A stretch of 64,000 nt of DNA, taken from NCBI GenBank assembly GCA_030268105.1, contig BSDZ01000003.1:5875001-5939000 (forward strand), in the 5' to 3' direction. Source of the DNA: Volvox africanus. Taxonomy: Eukaryota; Chlorophyta; Chlorophyceae; Chlamydomonadales; Volvocaceae. The notes beneath the pieces were generated by a model, which worked only from the letters and a program-made list of their open reading frames with translations, did no database searches and had not been told where the DNA came from. The position numbers were made by a program, and so were the translations under genes. This document shows, in pieces, positions 49,179 through 61,626 of the stretch. Numbering within the stretch: the stretch's first letter is position 1; the number at the start of each line of letters is the position of its first letter.

Positions 49179-49227
49179 TTCATTGCCTAACTGTCTCTTT
49201 GTGTCTAATCGGAAGTAGGTTCTTTCT

Positions 49228-50322
49228 ATGGCGAGTTCCAGCGACGAACCACGAGGACCGCTAGATACTTTTGCCGAAGACCTAGGCCGCGCCGTTTTGG
49301 ACGCCGCCGCTTCCGGTTTGTAATTGTTTAATTGCTTTTGCTTAGATTGCTTTTCCGTTCCTAGGCTTAATATCTCGCTGACCGAAAAGACACCAGGCCC
49401 TAGCATAGCCGATGCAACTCGTGTGTACGTGCGTGACGCTAAAAAGTATCTCCAGGCTGTTCATGGTGGCAATAATGATGGTATCAGGTGTCTCTTCGTT
49501 GGTAACACCCTCGAGGGCTCAGCGAAGGACTGGTATTGCGAATGGACCACCGCCCGGGGCGACTATACTTTTGATGAGATGATCGCCGCTTTGCTCGCAC
49601 GGTTTGCTACTGAGGTGCAAGCACGTGATGTGGAGGCTCGTAAGGTCTTGGCGGCCGGTAGTTACCACATGCGTCGGGGTGAAAATGTACCTGCGTACCA
49701 GTCACGCTTCGAAGCACTAGTGACCCCCATTGCTGACCTCACCGAGACCGAACGTGTCTTTTGGTTTAAGCGAGGCCTGACGAAACTGTTGGCTAAATGG
49801 TGCACTACTGACTTGGCTGGGGTGCCGATCAAGTCGTATGATGCCTTGGTCACTTTTGCTAAGGGTACGGAGATACGACTCCTTGCCGGTGAGGAAGAAG
49901 TCAAGTCTGTCCCTCGTGCAAATGCCGTGCAAGTGCAGGATCCGCCTGGGGAAGCTGTAGCTCTCGACTAGGAACTCGGAGCGACCCGCCCCACGCCTAC
50001 TGCCACGACGCGACGCAGCAACTGGCAACACAAGGCGCGCGGGGGCGCTAGCTCGGGTGTCCGCGGGTCAGGGGGAGCAGGTCCGAGCTCGGACCCGGCT
50101 AAGAGCAGGAAGCGTGGTGGTGCGCCGTCGTCGGCAGCCGCACAGCGCTCTGACCCCAATGCGAAGCGGACTCGCACGAATGACTCATTTATGCCAAAAT
50201 GGAATTGCAATCGTTCCGAATTCGAGCGTCGGAAAGCGGCCAATGTTTGTCTATGGTGCGCGGAGAGTCATCCTACGAAGGATTGCCCGTTACTGACGCC
50301 GTTTGTACCTCAGCCGAAATAG
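49228..50322 (+). pseudogene. gag pseudogene of the plus-strand chromovirus
   Basis: An N-terminal MASSSDEPRGPLDTFAEDLG segment is followed by an internal deletion of about 0.5 kb that fuses intron-like sequence to the capsid part (AKDWYCEWTTARGDYTFDE). A CAG-to-TAG change stops the frame at 49971. The remainder still shows the nucleocapsid zinc knuckle CLWCAESHPTKDC before the normal TAG at 50320. Confidence 0.85.
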
Positions 50323-53300
50323 GGGCTTGCCCGGGTTCCTGTGGAGGGGGCACCGCCCGGGATTTCTGAACTCACACGTGGTCGGTGGTCATCCTTACGG
50401 CCAGCCGTGAAGGCATTGTTGCCTTGCGTACTTGGACACATCGAGCGAGTCATTGTGTGACGCATCACGCTTGACGGACGCACGGGACTTCTCTGCTTCG
50501 ATCTGTTGTGTAATTTGTTTACACCTCACCGTCCCCTGTCGTCTATCGATCTGTCTAACCACGTGGTTTTGTTCATCCCCTTGTCTCTGCGTGAGATGTC
50601 GGAACAGTTGGCCGTTTACAGGAGATGTAGGCGTCAATATCCAGGCACCGCCGCATGTGTATTACTCCCCGCTTTCTGTCGGCGCAAGGCAGAGGCATCG
50701 TTAAGGGGTATGCGGCGTGTCCACCGGTTCGAGCCGGGCACCGTTTTGTTTAATGGTGTGGATCGGGAGGGTACGCTGGCTCCGTGGCCAGGGACATCCT
50801 ACTCGGTTGACGTTTGGTACGAAGCTCCTGATGAGGGTGCCGTAGGTTACGGACCCGCCCTAAGTGCACTAACGTTATCTGCTGGGCAGTCGCTCATAGA
50901 TAACCGTGTCCTGGTGGTTCAGATCGGTTTGAATGGCCGTACTCTGAAGGCACGTGTTGACACCGGTGCCAGCGACGACTTCATCTCTGTCGCAGAGGTG
51001 AATGCGCTGGGGTTGACCCCAGAGTCGTCTGATTGTCCACAGGTTACCCTTGCTGACGGGGGTAAGCATCCCATCGTGGGCAGGATTACCCTTAGCCTAT
51101 CGATAGGCCCTTTGCGTGTTGTGACCCGGCCGTACGTGCTGCAGGGCTTAGCAGAGACTGCACTGTACATAATGGGGTCTTCGACATTACGACAGTACTG
51201 CGTGTGCATCGACATGGAGACCGCAACCCTGCATATGTGCAAGGGTACTCTGTCGATTAAGGTACCTTTCCTGTCGTTCGAACATGTCACACCAAAGGAG
51301 GGCGAAGCTGAGGCGGTGCCTATGGTTAATTTCGCTGTGACCACAATGGCCGCGCGAATCGAACCAGAGCTAGTTGGGCGTAAGGAAGCCGTCCGTTTGT
51401 TATGGGAGGGTGCCCACGGACTGCTTTTGAGGCCGCGGGTGGGCTGTTGTGCCACCACCACACAGATTTCTGTGGATCCTGAGGTTGAGGCCCTACTGTC
51501 GCAGTATGAGGACGTCTTTAAAGATATCCCTGGCCTACCACCTATGCGTTCTGTTGATCACACAATCCCTCTCATGCCTGGAGCGCAGCCTACGGCCCGG
51601 CCAATGTACAGGTTGAGTCCATTGGAGCTGGACGAGGTGAAGCGCCAGGTGACGGATTTGCTCTCGAAGGGTATGATACGCCCCAGCACACCCCCGTATT
51701 CTGCACCGATTTTGTTCGTCGGTAAGAAGGATGGGACCTTGCGCATGTGCATCGATTACCGGGGGTTGAATGCGAGTACGGTGAAAAATCGCTACCCTTT
51801 GCCACGCGTTGACGACCTGTTGGATAAGCTTAAGGGCTTGGCTTATTTTTCCTCGATTGACTTACAACAGGGCTATAATCAGATCCACATCGCTGCCTCT
51901 GATATTCCGAAAACCGCTTTTCGGACACCCTTCGGTCACTTCGAGTATACAGTTCTATCGTTTGGTTTGACTAATGCCCCTGCGACGTTTCAGGCGGTCA
52001 TGGACCGAATGTTTAGACCGTTTATCGACAGGTTTGTTGTTTGCTACCTGGATGACATCTTGGTTTATTCTAAGACGCGCGAGGAGCACTTGGAGCATCT
52101 TCGGCTCATGCTCGACGTTATGAGGCGGGAGCAATTGTTTGCTAAACGCGCCAAATGCTTTTGGGCGCAGTCTCAGGTGGAATATTTGGGCCACATTGTG
52201 TCGGCCACTGGTGTGAAGATGGACCCGCGGAAGGTCGCCGTGGTTCACGATTGGCCCGCGCCTCAGAACCTCACAGAGCTGCGTAAGTTCCTTGGCTTGA
52301 CCAATTATTTTCGAAAGTTCATTGAAAAATATTCCATCATTGCGGCCCCGCTTACTAACTTAACTCGCAAAGGTGTTTTCGTTCCGCTCGAGTCGTGGAC
52401 GTCGCAATGCCAGCGGGCATTCGAAGAGCTCAAGGGAACTGTTGCCGAAGATGTCACCCTTGCATTCCCTGATTACTCGTTGCCGTTTCGTGTTGAGGTA
52501 GTGTCTGATGCCTCAGTATTTGGAAGCGGCGCTGTATTGTTACAGGAAGGGCGACCGATCGCCTTCACGAGTAAGAAGTTTTCTGGTGCGGAGATTCGTT
52601 ACACCACCGGGGAACAGGAGCTTCTGGCAGTGCTGCATGCTTTAAAGGAATGGTGCTGTTACCTCGAGGGACGCCCGTTTACTTTAAAGACTGACCATAA
52701 GCCCCTAACGTTTTTGCAAAACGTTCCGACATTGAACCGCCGTCAGGCTAGGTGGATGGAATACCTAGCTAGGTTCGACTGCACCTGGGAGTACATTTCT
52801 GGTAAATTGAATATTGCCGATGCTCTCAGTCGACATCCGTCGCTACACGCTGCAATTTTGGCAGCGCCCGTCGTGCTAAGCTTTTTGCCAAGTCTTTAAT
52901 GTCCCGAATCACAGACGCGAAGTCGTGTTTGGATGCAGCGCAGCAACGAACGACGGAGTACTACAACAAATTCAAGCAGGATGTGACGTTTTAGGAAGGG
53001 CAACTCGTGTTGTTAAGCACCAAGAACTTGCATTCCTTGGCCGACGGATCCCGAAAACTCTTACCCCGCTGGATTGGTCCGTATCCTGTCGTGCGCATGG
53101 TTGGGAATGTGGCTGTGGAGCTTGCATTGCCCGCTGATATGACCATTCACCCCATGTTTCATGTATCGCTTGTCCGTCCTTATCATGGTTCGGAACCCAT
53201 CCCTGAGCCTGCTAACACCCCTGCAGTGATCGAACCAGTTCCCAAGACCTGGATCGCTGGCAAACAGAAGTTTTATGATGTGGAGCGGGTGTTAGATTAT

Positions 53301-53471
53301 CGCGCACTTCGTGTGGGCCGACACCGACGTAAGCGGACAGTACACGAGTACTTGGTCAAGTGGACAGGGTATACCAGCGAGCATAACTCGTGGGAACCGG
53401 CACGCAACTTCTCGCAGGACATGAAGCCCCTGCTCGAAGAAGCCCACAAACATGCCACGCAAGCCCAATGA
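50323..53471 (+). pseudogene. pol pseudogene of the plus-strand chromovirus, integrase core deleted
   Basis: Protease ([10 protein letters not shown]), reverse transcriptase (YLDDILVYS) and RNase H (KTDHKPLTF) are readable from about 50506 to 52875. At 52875/52876 the sequence jumps to the end of integrase, removing about 0.9 kb with the HHCC zinc finger and the catalytic D,D,E core. A TGA lies near 50458 and a TAG near 52993. The C-terminal chromodomain ([15 protein letters not shown]) remains up to 53471. Confidence 0.9.
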
Positions 53472-53515
53472 CCCCTGCAGTCGATGCTGTATGAAGCAGC
53501 GAGGACGCTGCATAC

Positions 53516-53530
53516 GGGAGGGGGGATAAT
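53516..53530 (+). other. Polypurine tract
   Basis: GGGAGGGGGGATAAT abuts the 3' LTR and primes plus-strand DNA synthesis in this class of element. The identical tract is at 57506-57520 on the other strand. Confidence 0.85.
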
Positions 53531-54362
53531 TGTTGTGCTACGGTTCGTTCTCCGCCAATGCGTAGGTCGATGCGACCCTACAAGGCGAAGTGCTATCTTG
53601 ATGAACGCATGAACGATCAATGCATATGAATGAACTTGCATGATATAAATGTATTCGTATACATTTATATATGCATTTGGCATGTCACCATTATCCATCG
53701 TGACATCGCATCATGGCAAATCCGCCTAGCATGCATGAAATCCCGAATCATTGAAGTGCACATTAAGCTCGTGCTACAAAACAATGAGTAATATTATTGG
53801 ATATAATATTACTTCATTACAGCACACGTTGAGAGCACCGCACCCGTCGCGATACATGCCTTGCAAACGAATATCGTTATTCGGACCCTTGCATCATGCG
53901 AATGCCGGAAAGGCTTATACGTTGTTATGCTTGGACATTGCCTATACGCAGTAGGGTTGTCACACTTAGGATCAGCCTCCTAGTGTGAATCGTACGGCAT
54001 TGCGATGCTGCCAGTATAACAGATGCGAGGACGGCTAAGCAAGATAAGACATTCGATACCGGAGAACACTCGTATGTTCTACATTATCATTGCTATACGC
54101 TACTCTACTTAGCCCGAGCTAAGCCTAAACTTCGCAATCACCGCCACGTGATGATTGCTTGCTTCCGGCGCTGACGGTGATTACGTCCATTGCACCACTT
54201 CGATCTGTAAGACTGTAAGTTATATCTCTTCTTGTTTGAAGTCTTCCGCTGTCTCTGTTTGCTCGTGCTTGCCTTGCTGTACTTGCAAGTGCTCGCGCAT
54301 CGGTGTCGAAAGCCTTCAGACGCACAGATACTTATGAGCAAACATGAAGGAGAGGTTCAACA
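53531..54362 (+). repeat. 3' LTR of the plus-strand chromovirus
   Basis: 832 bases, bounded by TGTTGT and ending TTCAACA. It contains a near-perfect palindrome (arms 53787-53797 and 53803-53813). It directly abuts minus-strand pol sequence at 54363. Confidence 0.9.
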
Positions 54363-56681
54363 CACGCCACACGGGTAGCACGGGATGAAACCCGTAGTTA
54401 AGAAAGAACGGACTTTTGCCTGTAGAGCGGTTAACAGCGTTGTTAAGCGCGAATTCTGCCGCAGTCAAATACGTATCCCAAATGAGGGGTGTGTGACCAG
54501 CATAATTGCGCAACATATCACCCAACGTGCGGTTTGTGCGTTCAGTTTGACCATCAGTCTGCGGGTGATAGGCTGTGCTCAGGTTGACGCGCATGCCAAC
54601 TAGCTTGCAGAGCGCTTCCCAAAACTTAGACGTGAACTGTCCACCGCGATCAGAGATCACGTTTTTGGGATCCCCGTGTAACCGAACTACATTGTCGAAA
54701 AACAAACGTGCGGTTTGCTCAGCCGTGCAGGATGATGTGCATGGTGCTAGGTGAACCATCTTAGTCAGACGATCGACCATTACGAACACCACATCATATC
54801 CCCCCTCAGTTTTGGGCAGCGTGACTACGAAGTCCATGGAAACACTTTCCCAAGGCACATCCGGGACAGGCAACGGTTGCAACAACCCATGGCCCTTACC
54901 GGACAAAGCCTTATTGCACTGGCACAGACTGCATGCCTGTACGAAGTTCGCCGCATCGTTAGCCAAACAAGGCCACCAAAAGGAACGTTGCACCAACTCG
55001 ACCAACCGCTTGCTACCAGGGTGTCCTGCTAACGGGTCCTCGTGGAACCGCGCAAGGATGTCGTAGCGTAGCGCGTCGTTGTTCAGAACGACGATTTGCA
55101 TAGCTGCACCCTCCGTCCGTAGCCAAAGGCCATTCTGCTTGTGAAGATTTTCTACATTAGCTGGCTCCGAGAACCAGGCATCTGCGTTGTAGGCAACCTT
55201 CAACCGCTCCGCTAGGTCCGTCGCGATCGGCACCTCCTCGCTACGCGGTCGCACGACGGGCGCTGCCAAAATTGCAGCGTGTAGCAACGGATGTCGACTG
55301 AGAGCATCGGCAATATTCAATTTACCAGAAATGTACTCCCAGGTGCAGTCGAACCTAGCTAGATATTCCATCCACCTAGCCTGACGGCGGTTCAACGTCG
55401 GAATGCTTTGCAAAAACGTTAGGGGCTTGTGGTCAGTTTTTGAAGTAAATGGGCGTCCCTCGAGGTAACAGCACCATTCCTTTAAAGCATGCAATACTGC
55501 CAGAAGCTCCTGTTCCCCGGTGGTGTAGCGAATCTCCGCACCAGAAAACTTCTTACTCGTGAAGGCGATCGGTCGCCCTTCCTGTAACAATACAGCGCCG
55601 CTTCCAAATACTGAGGCATCAGACACTACCTCAACACGAAACGGCAACGAGTAATCAGGGAATGCAAGGGTGACATCTTCGGCAACGGTTCGCTAGAGCT
55701 CTTCGAATGCCCGCTGGCATTGCGACGTCCACGACTCGAGCGAAACGAAAACACCTTTGCGAGTTAGGTTAGTAAGCGGGGCCGCAATGATGGAATATTT
55801 TTCAATGAACTTTCGAAAATAATTGGTCAAGCCAAGGAACTTACGCAGCTCTGTGAGGTTCTGAGGCGCGGGCCAATCGTGAACCACGGCGACCTTCCGC
55901 GGGTCCATCTTCACACCAGTGGCCGACACAATGTGGCCCAAATATTCCACCTGAGACTGCGCCCAAAAGCATTTGGCGCGTTTAGCAAACAATTGCTCCC
56001 GCCTCATAACGTCGAGCACGAGCCGAAGATGCTCCAAGTGCTCCTCGCGCGTCTTAGAATAAACCAAGATGTCATCCAGGTAGCAAACAACGAACCTGTC
56101 GATAAACGGCCTAAACATTCGGTCCATGACCGCCTGAAACGTCGCAGGGGCATTAGTCAACCCAAACGATAGGACCGTATACTCGAAGTGACTGAAAGGC
56201 ATCCGAAAAGCGGTTTTCGGAATATCAGAGGCAGCGATGTGGATCTGATTGTAGCCCTGTTGCAAGTCAATCGAGGAAAAATAAGCCGAGCCCTTAAGCT
56301 TATCCAACAGGTCGTCAACGCATGGCAAAGGGTAGCGATTCTTCACCGTACTCACATTCAACCCCCGGTAATCGATGCACATGCGCAAGGTCCCATCCTT
56401 CTTACCGACGAACAAAATCGGAGCAGAATACGGGGATGTGCTGGGGCGTATCATACCCTTCGAGAGCAAATCCGTCACCTGGCGCTTCACCTCGTCCAGC
56501 TCCAATGGACTCAACCTGTACATTGGCCGGGCCGTAGGCTGCGCTCCAGGCATGAGAGGGATTGTGTGATCAACAGGACGCATAGGTGGTAGCCCAGGGA
56601 TATCTTTGAAGACGTCCTCATACTGCGACAGTAGGGCCTCAACCTCAGGATCCACAGAAATCTGCGCGGTGGTGGCACAAC
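54363..56681 (-). pseudogene. Internal pol fragment of an older minus-strand chromovirus
   Basis: Minus-strand pol from just before the protease/RT boundary to the integrase core, with no LTR of its own. RT (YLDDILVYS), RNase H, the integrase zinc finger and DDE core are readable, in two ORFs (54316-55647 and 55693-56655) separated by a nonsense codon at about 55693 where the intact copy has Lys. The left end abuts the plus-strand 3' LTR and the right end abuts the LTR of the young element. It looks like a host element cut by two later insertions. Confidence 0.85.
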
Positions 56682-57505
56682 TGTTGTACCTCTCGTTCGT
56701 GTTTGCTCATAAGTATCTGCACGTCTGGAGACTATCGACACCGATGCGCGAGCACTTGCAAGTACAGCAAGGCAAGCGAGAGCAAACAGAGACAGCGGAA
56801 GACTTCAAGACGAAGAGAGATATAACTTACGGTCTTACAGATCGGAATGATGCAATGGACGAAATCGCCGTCAGCGCCGGAAGCAAGCAATCATCACGCG
56901 GCGGTGATTAGCGAAGTTCAGGCTTAGCTCGGGCTAAGTAGAATATCGTATAGTAATAGTAATGTAGAACACACAAGTGTTCTCCGGTATCGAATGTCTT
57001 GTCTAGCTTAGCCGTCCTCGCATCTGTTATACTCGCAGCATCGCAGTGCCGTACGATTCACATTAGGAGGCCGATCCTAGATGTGACAACCCTACTGCGT
57101 ATAGGCGATGTCTACGCATAACAACGTATAAGCCTTTCCGGCATTCGCATGATGCAAGGGTCCGGATAACGATATCCGGTTGCAGGGCATGTATCGCGAC
57201 GAGTGCGGCGCTCTCAACGTGTGCTGTAATGAAGTAATATTATATCAGATAATATTACTTATCGTTTCGTAGCACGAGCATAATGCGCACTTCAATGCTT
57301 CGAGCTTTCATGCATGCTAGGCGGATTTGCCATGGTGCGATGTCGCGATGGATAATGACAACATGCCAAATGCATATATAAATGTATGCGAATACATTTA
57401 TATCATGCAGATTCATTCATATGTAATGCGTTCATCACAAAAGCACTTCGCCTCATAGGATCGCGTCGACCTACGCGTCGGCGGAAAATGAACCGTAGCA
57501 CAACA
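56682..57505 (-). repeat. 3' LTR of the young chromovirus
   Basis: 824 bases with TGTTGT/ACAACA ends. It contains a perfect 12-bp inverted repeat (57232-57243 and 57249-57260). In the element's sense it should supply promoter and polyadenylation functions. Confidence 0.93.
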
Positions 57506-57520
57506 ATTATCCCCCCTCCC
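57506..57520 (-). other. Polypurine tract of the young chromovirus
   Basis: On the minus strand this reads GGGAGGGGGGATAAT directly before the LTR. Confidence 0.85.
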
Positions 57521-57564
57521 GTATGCAGCGTCCTCGCTGCATCATACAGCATCGACTGCAGGGG

Positions 57565-60500
57565 TCATTGGGCTTGCGTGGCACGTTTGCGGGCTTCTTC
57601 GAGCAGGGGTTTCATGTCCTGTGAGAAGTTGCGTGCCGGTTCCCATGAGTTGTGCTCGTCGGTATACCCTGTCCACTTAACCAAGTACTCGTGTACTGTT
57701 CGCTTACGTCGGTGTCGGCCCACACGACGCGCGCCATAATCTAACACCCGCTCCACATCGTAAAACTTCTGTTTACCAGCGATCCAGGTCTCGGGAACTG
57801 GTTCGATCGCTGCGGGGGCGTTAGAAGGCTCAGGGACGGGTTCCGTACTACGATACGGACGAACAAGCGATACGTGAAACGTGGGGTGAATGGGCATATC
57901 AGCGGGCAATGCAAGCTCCACAGCCACATTCCCAACCATGCGCATGACAGGATACGGACCAATCCAGCGGGGTAAGAGTTTTCGGGATCCGTCGGCCAAG
58001 GAACGCAAGTTCTTGGTGCTTAGCAACACGAGTTGCCCCTCCGAAAACGTCACATCCTGCTTGGATTTGTTGTAGTATTCCGTCGTTCGTTGCTGCGCCG
58101 CGTCCAAACACGACTTCGCGTCTGTGATTCGGGACATAAAAGACTTGGCAAAAAGTTTAGCAGCAGGCACGTTCACTTCCAACTCACGCCACACGGGTAG
58201 CGCGGGATGAAACCCGTAGTTAAGAAAGAACGGACTTTTGCCTGTAGAGCGGTTAACAGCGTTGTTAAGCGCGAATTCTGCCGCAGTCAAATATGTATCC
58301 CAAACAAGTGGTGTGCGACCAGCATAATTGCGCAACATATCACCCAACGTGCGGTTTGTGCGTTCGGTTTGACCATCAGTCTGCGGGTGATACGCCGTGC
58401 TCAGGTTGACGCGCATGCCAACTAGTTTGCAGAGCGCTTCCCAAAACTTAGACGTGAACTGTCCACCGCGGTCCGAGATCACATTTTTGGGAATCCCGTG
58501 TAACCGAACCACATTATCGAAAAACAAACGTGCGGTTTGCTCAGCCGTGCAGGATGATGTGCATGGTGCTAGGTGAACCATCTTAGTCAGACGGTCGACC
58601 ATTACGAACACCGCATCGTATCCCCCCTCAGTTTTGGGCAGCGCGACTACGAAGTCCATGGAAACACTTTCCCAAGGCGCATCCGGGACAGGCAACGGTT
58701 GCAACAACCCATGGCCCTTACCGGACAAAGCCTTATTGCGCTGGCACAGACTGCATGTCTGGACGAAGTTCGCCGCATTCTTAGCCAAACGAGGCCACCA
58801 AAAGGAACGTTGCACCAAGTCGATCAATCGCTTGCTACCAGGGTGTCCTGCTAACGGGTCCTCGTGGAACCGCGCAAGGATGTCGTAGCGTAGCGCGTCG
58901 TCGTTCAGAACGACGATTTGCGTAGCTGCACCCTCTGTCCGTAGCCAAAGGCCATTCTGCTTGCGAAGGTTTTCTACATTAGCCGGGTCCGCGAACCAGG
59001 CGTCTGCGCTGTAGGCAACCTTCAACCGCTCCGCGAGGTCCGTCGCGATCGGAACCTCCTCGCTACGCGGCCGCACGACGGGCGCTGCCAAAATTGCAGC
59101 GTGTAGCGACGGATGTCGACTGAGAGCATCGGCAATATTCAATTTACCAGAAATATACTCCCAGGTGCAGTTGAACCTAGCTAGATATTCCATCCACCTA
59201 GCTTGACGGCGGTTCAACGTCGGAACGCTTTGCAAAAACATTAGGGGCTTATGGTCAGTCTTTAAAGTAAACGGGCGTCCCTCGAGGTAACAGCGCCATT
59301 CCTTTAAAGCATGCAGCACGGCCAGAAGCTCCTGTTCCCCGGTGGTGTAGCGAATCTCCGCACCAGAAAACTTCTTACTCGTGAAGGCGATCGGTCGCCC
59401 TTCCTGTAACAATACAGCGCCGCTTCCAAATATTGAGGCATCAGACACTACCTCAACACGAAATGGCAACGAGTAATCAGGGAATGCAAGGGTGACATCT
59501 TCGGCAATGATTCGTTTGAGCTCTTCGAATGCCCGCTGGCATTGCGACGTCCACGACTCGAGCGAAACGAAAACGCCCTTGAGAGTTAAGTTAGTAAGCG
59601 GGGCCGCAATGATGGAATATTTTTCAATGAACTTTCGGAAATAATTGGTCAAGCCAAGGAACTTACGCAGCTCCGTGAGGTTCTGAGGCGCAGGCCAATC
59701 GTGAACCACGGCGACCTTCCGCGGGTCCATCTTCACACCGGTGGCCGACACAATGTGACCCAAATATTCCACCTGAGGCTGCGCCCAAAAGCATTTGGCG
59801 CGTTTAGCAAACAATTGTTCCCGCCTCATAACGTCGAGCACGAGCCGCAGATGCTCCAAGTGCTCCTCGCGCGTCTTAGAATATACCAAGATGTCATCCA
59901 GGTAGCAAACAACAAACCTGTCGATAAACGGCCTAAACATTCGGTCCATAACCGCCTGGAATGTCGCAGGGGCATTAGTCAAACCAAATGATAGGACCGT
60001 ATACTCAAAGTGACCAAAGGGCGTCCGAAAAGCGGTTTTCGGGATATCAGAGGCAGCGATGCGAATCTGATTGTAGCCCTGTTGTAAGTCAATTGAGGAA
60101 AAATAAGCCGAGCCCTTCAGCTTATCCAACAGGTCATCAACGCGTGGCAAAGGGTAGCGATTCTTCACCGTACTCGCATTCAACCCCCGGTAATCAATGC
60201 ACATGCGCAAGGTCCCATCCTTCTTACCGACAAACAAAATCGGAGCAGAATACGGGGATGTGCTGGGGCGTATCATACCCTTCGCGAGCAAATCCGTCAC
60301 CTGGCGCTTCACCTCGTCCAGCTCCAATGGACTCAACCTGTACATTGGCCGGGCCGTAGGCTGCGCTCCAGGCACGAGAGGGATTGTGTGATCAACAGGA
60401 CGCATAGGTGGTAGGCCAGGGATATCTTTAAAGACGTCCTCATACTGCGACAGTAGGGCCTCAACCTCAGGATCCGCAGAAATCTGCGCGGTGGTGACAC

Positions 60501-61626
60501 AACAGCTCACCCGCGGCCTTAAAAGCAGTCCGTGGGCACCCTTCCGTAACAAACGGACGGCCTCCTTACGCCCGACTAGCTCTGGTTCGATTCGCGCGGC
60601 CATTGCGGTCACAGCGAAATTAACCATAGGCACCGCCCCAGTTTCGCCCTCCTTTGGTGTGACATGTTCGAACGACAGGAAAGGTACCTTAATCGACAGA
60701 GTACCCTTGCACATATGCAGGGTTGCGGTCTCCATGTCGATGCGCGCGCGGTACTGTCGTAATGTCGACGACCCCATTATGTACGGTGCAGTCTCTGCTA
60801 AGCCCTGCAGCACGTACGGTCGGGTCACAACACGCAAAGGGCCTAACGATAGGCTAAGGGTAATCCTGCCCACGATGGGATGCTTACCCCCGTCAGCAAG
60901 GGTAACCTGTGGACAATCAGACGACTCTGGGGACAACCCCAGCGCATTCACCTCTGCGACAGAGATGAAGTCGTCGCTGGCACCGGTGTCAACAAGTGCC
61001 TTCAGAGTACGGCCATTCAAACCGATCTGAACCACAGGGACACGGTTATCTACGAGCGACTGCCCAGCAGACAACGTCAGAGCACTTAAGGCGGGTCCGT
61101 AACCAACGGCACCCCCATCAGGAGCTTCGTACCAAACGTCAACCGAGTAGGATAGGTGTGGCCACGGAGCCAGCGTACCCTCCCGATCCACACCATTAAA
61201 CAAAACGGTGCCCGGCTCGAACCGGTGGACATGCCGCATACCCCTTAACAATGCCTCTGCCTTGCGCCGACAGAAAGCAGGGAGTAATACACATGCGGCA
61301 GTGCCTGGATATTGACGCCTACATCTCCTGTATATGGCCAACTGTTCCGACATCTCACGCAGAGACGAGGGGATGAACAAAACCACGTGGTTAGACAGAT
61401 CGATAGACGACAGGGGACGGCGAGGTGTAAACAAATTACACAACGGGTCGAAGCAGAGAAGTCCCGTGCGTCCGTCAAGCGTGATGCGTCGCGCAATGAC
61501 TCGCTCGATGTGTCCAAGTACACAAGGCAACAATGCCTTAACGGCTGGCCATAAGGATGACCACCGACCACGCGTTAGTTCAGAAATCCCGGGTGGTGCC
61601 CCCTCCACAGGAACCCGGGCAAGCCC
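57565..61626 (-). CDS. pol: Chromovirus pol polyprotein
   Basis: An open frame of about 1350 residues. From an arbitrary GTG at 61608, the aspartic protease DTGASDD is near residue 207 and RT with YLDDILVYS near 570. RNase H (KTDHKPL) follows, then the integrase zinc finger ([10 protein letters not shown] ... CSLCQRN) near 925. The D,D,E core spans about 985-1085 ([29 protein letters not shown]). A chromodomain closes the protein at about 1280-1340 ([20 protein letters not shown]). It has no start codon of its own near the 5' end and lies in the same frame as gag behind a single TAG, so Gag-Pol is probably made by stop-codon readthrough. The chromodomain is thought to direct integration to modified histones. 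Confidence 0.95.
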   Translation of the reverse strand, partial: GLARVPVEGAPPGISELTRGRWSSLWPAVKALLPCVLGHIERVIARRITLDGRTGLLCFDPLCNLFTPRRPLSSIDLSNHVVLFIPSSLREMSEQLAIYRRCRRQYPGTAACVLLPAFCRRKAEALLRGMRHVHRFEPGTVLFNGVDREGTLAPWPHLSYSVDVWYEAPDGGAVGYGPALSALTLSAGQSLVDNRVPVVQIGLNGRTLKALVDTGASDDFISVAEVNALGLSPESSDCPQVTLADGGKHPIVGRITLSLSLGPLRVVTRPYVLQGLAETAPYIMGSSTLRQYRARIDMETATLHMCKGTLSIKVPFLSFEHVTPKEGETGAVPMVNFAVTAMAARIEPELVGRKEAVRLLRKGAHGLLLRPRVSCCVTTAQISADPEVEALLSQYEDVFKDIPGLPPMRPVDHTIPLVPGAQPTARPMYRLSPLELDEVKRQVTDLLAKGMIRPSTSPYSAPILFVGKKDGTLRMCIDYRGLNASTVKNRYPLPRVDDLLDKLKGSAYFSSIDLQQGYNQIRIAASDIPKTAFRTPFGHFEYTVLSFGLTNAPATFQAVMDRMFRPFIDRFVVCYLDDILVYSKTREEHLEHLRLVLDVMRREQLFAKRAKCFWAQPQVEYLGHIVSATGVKMDPRKVAVVHDWPAPQNLTELRKFLGLTNYFRKFIEKYSIIAAPLTNLTLKGVFVSLESWTSQCQRAFEELKRIIAEDVTLAFPDYSLPFRVEVVSDASIFGSGAVLLQEGRPIAFTSKKFSGAEIRYTTGEQELLAVLHALKEWRCYLEGRPFTLKTDHKPLMFLQSVPTLNRRQARWMEYLARFNCTWEYISGKLNIADALSRHPSLHAAILAAPVVRPRSEEVPIATDLAERLKVAYSADAWFADPANVENLRKQNGLWLRTEGAATQIVVLNDDALRYDILARFHEDPLAGHPGSKRLIDLVQRSFWWPRLAKNAANFVQTCSLCQRNKALSGKGHGLLQPLPVPDAPWESVSMDFVVALPKTEGGYDAVFVMVDRLTKMVHLAPCTSSCTAEQTARLFFDNVVRLHGIPKNVISDRGGQFTSKFWEALCKLVGMRVNLSTAYHPQTDGQTERTNRTLGDMLRNYAGRTPLVWDTYLTAAEFALNNAVNRSTGKSPFFLNYGFHPALPVWRELEVNVPAAKLFAKSFMSRITDAKSCLDAAQQRTTEYYNKSKQDVTFSEGQLVLLSTKNLRSLADGSRKLLPRWIGPYPVMRMVGNVAVELALPADMPIHPTFHVSLVRPYRSTEPVPEPSNAPAAIEPVPETWIAGKQKFYDVERVLDYGARRVGRHRRKRTVHEYLVKWTGYTDEHNSWEPARNFSQDMKPLLEEARKRATQAQ

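Larger units (their letters stand above)
48600..54362 (+). mobile_element. Decayed Ty3/gypsy chromovirus, plus strand
   Basis: A copy with a truncated 5' LTR (48600-49160), PBS, gag and pol remnants, polypurine tract and a complete 3' LTR (53531-54362). Against the young copy at 56682 it has lost about 0.5 kb of the gag N-terminal region and about 0.9 kb of pol, and carries several nonsense codons. It cannot be autonomous. Confidence 0.92.

Noticed and set aside
54316..54362. N-terminal or C-terminal extension of the minus-strand pol fragment into the LTR
   Set aside because: The reading frame crosses the junction with the plus-strand LTR only by chance; homology to pol stops at 54363.
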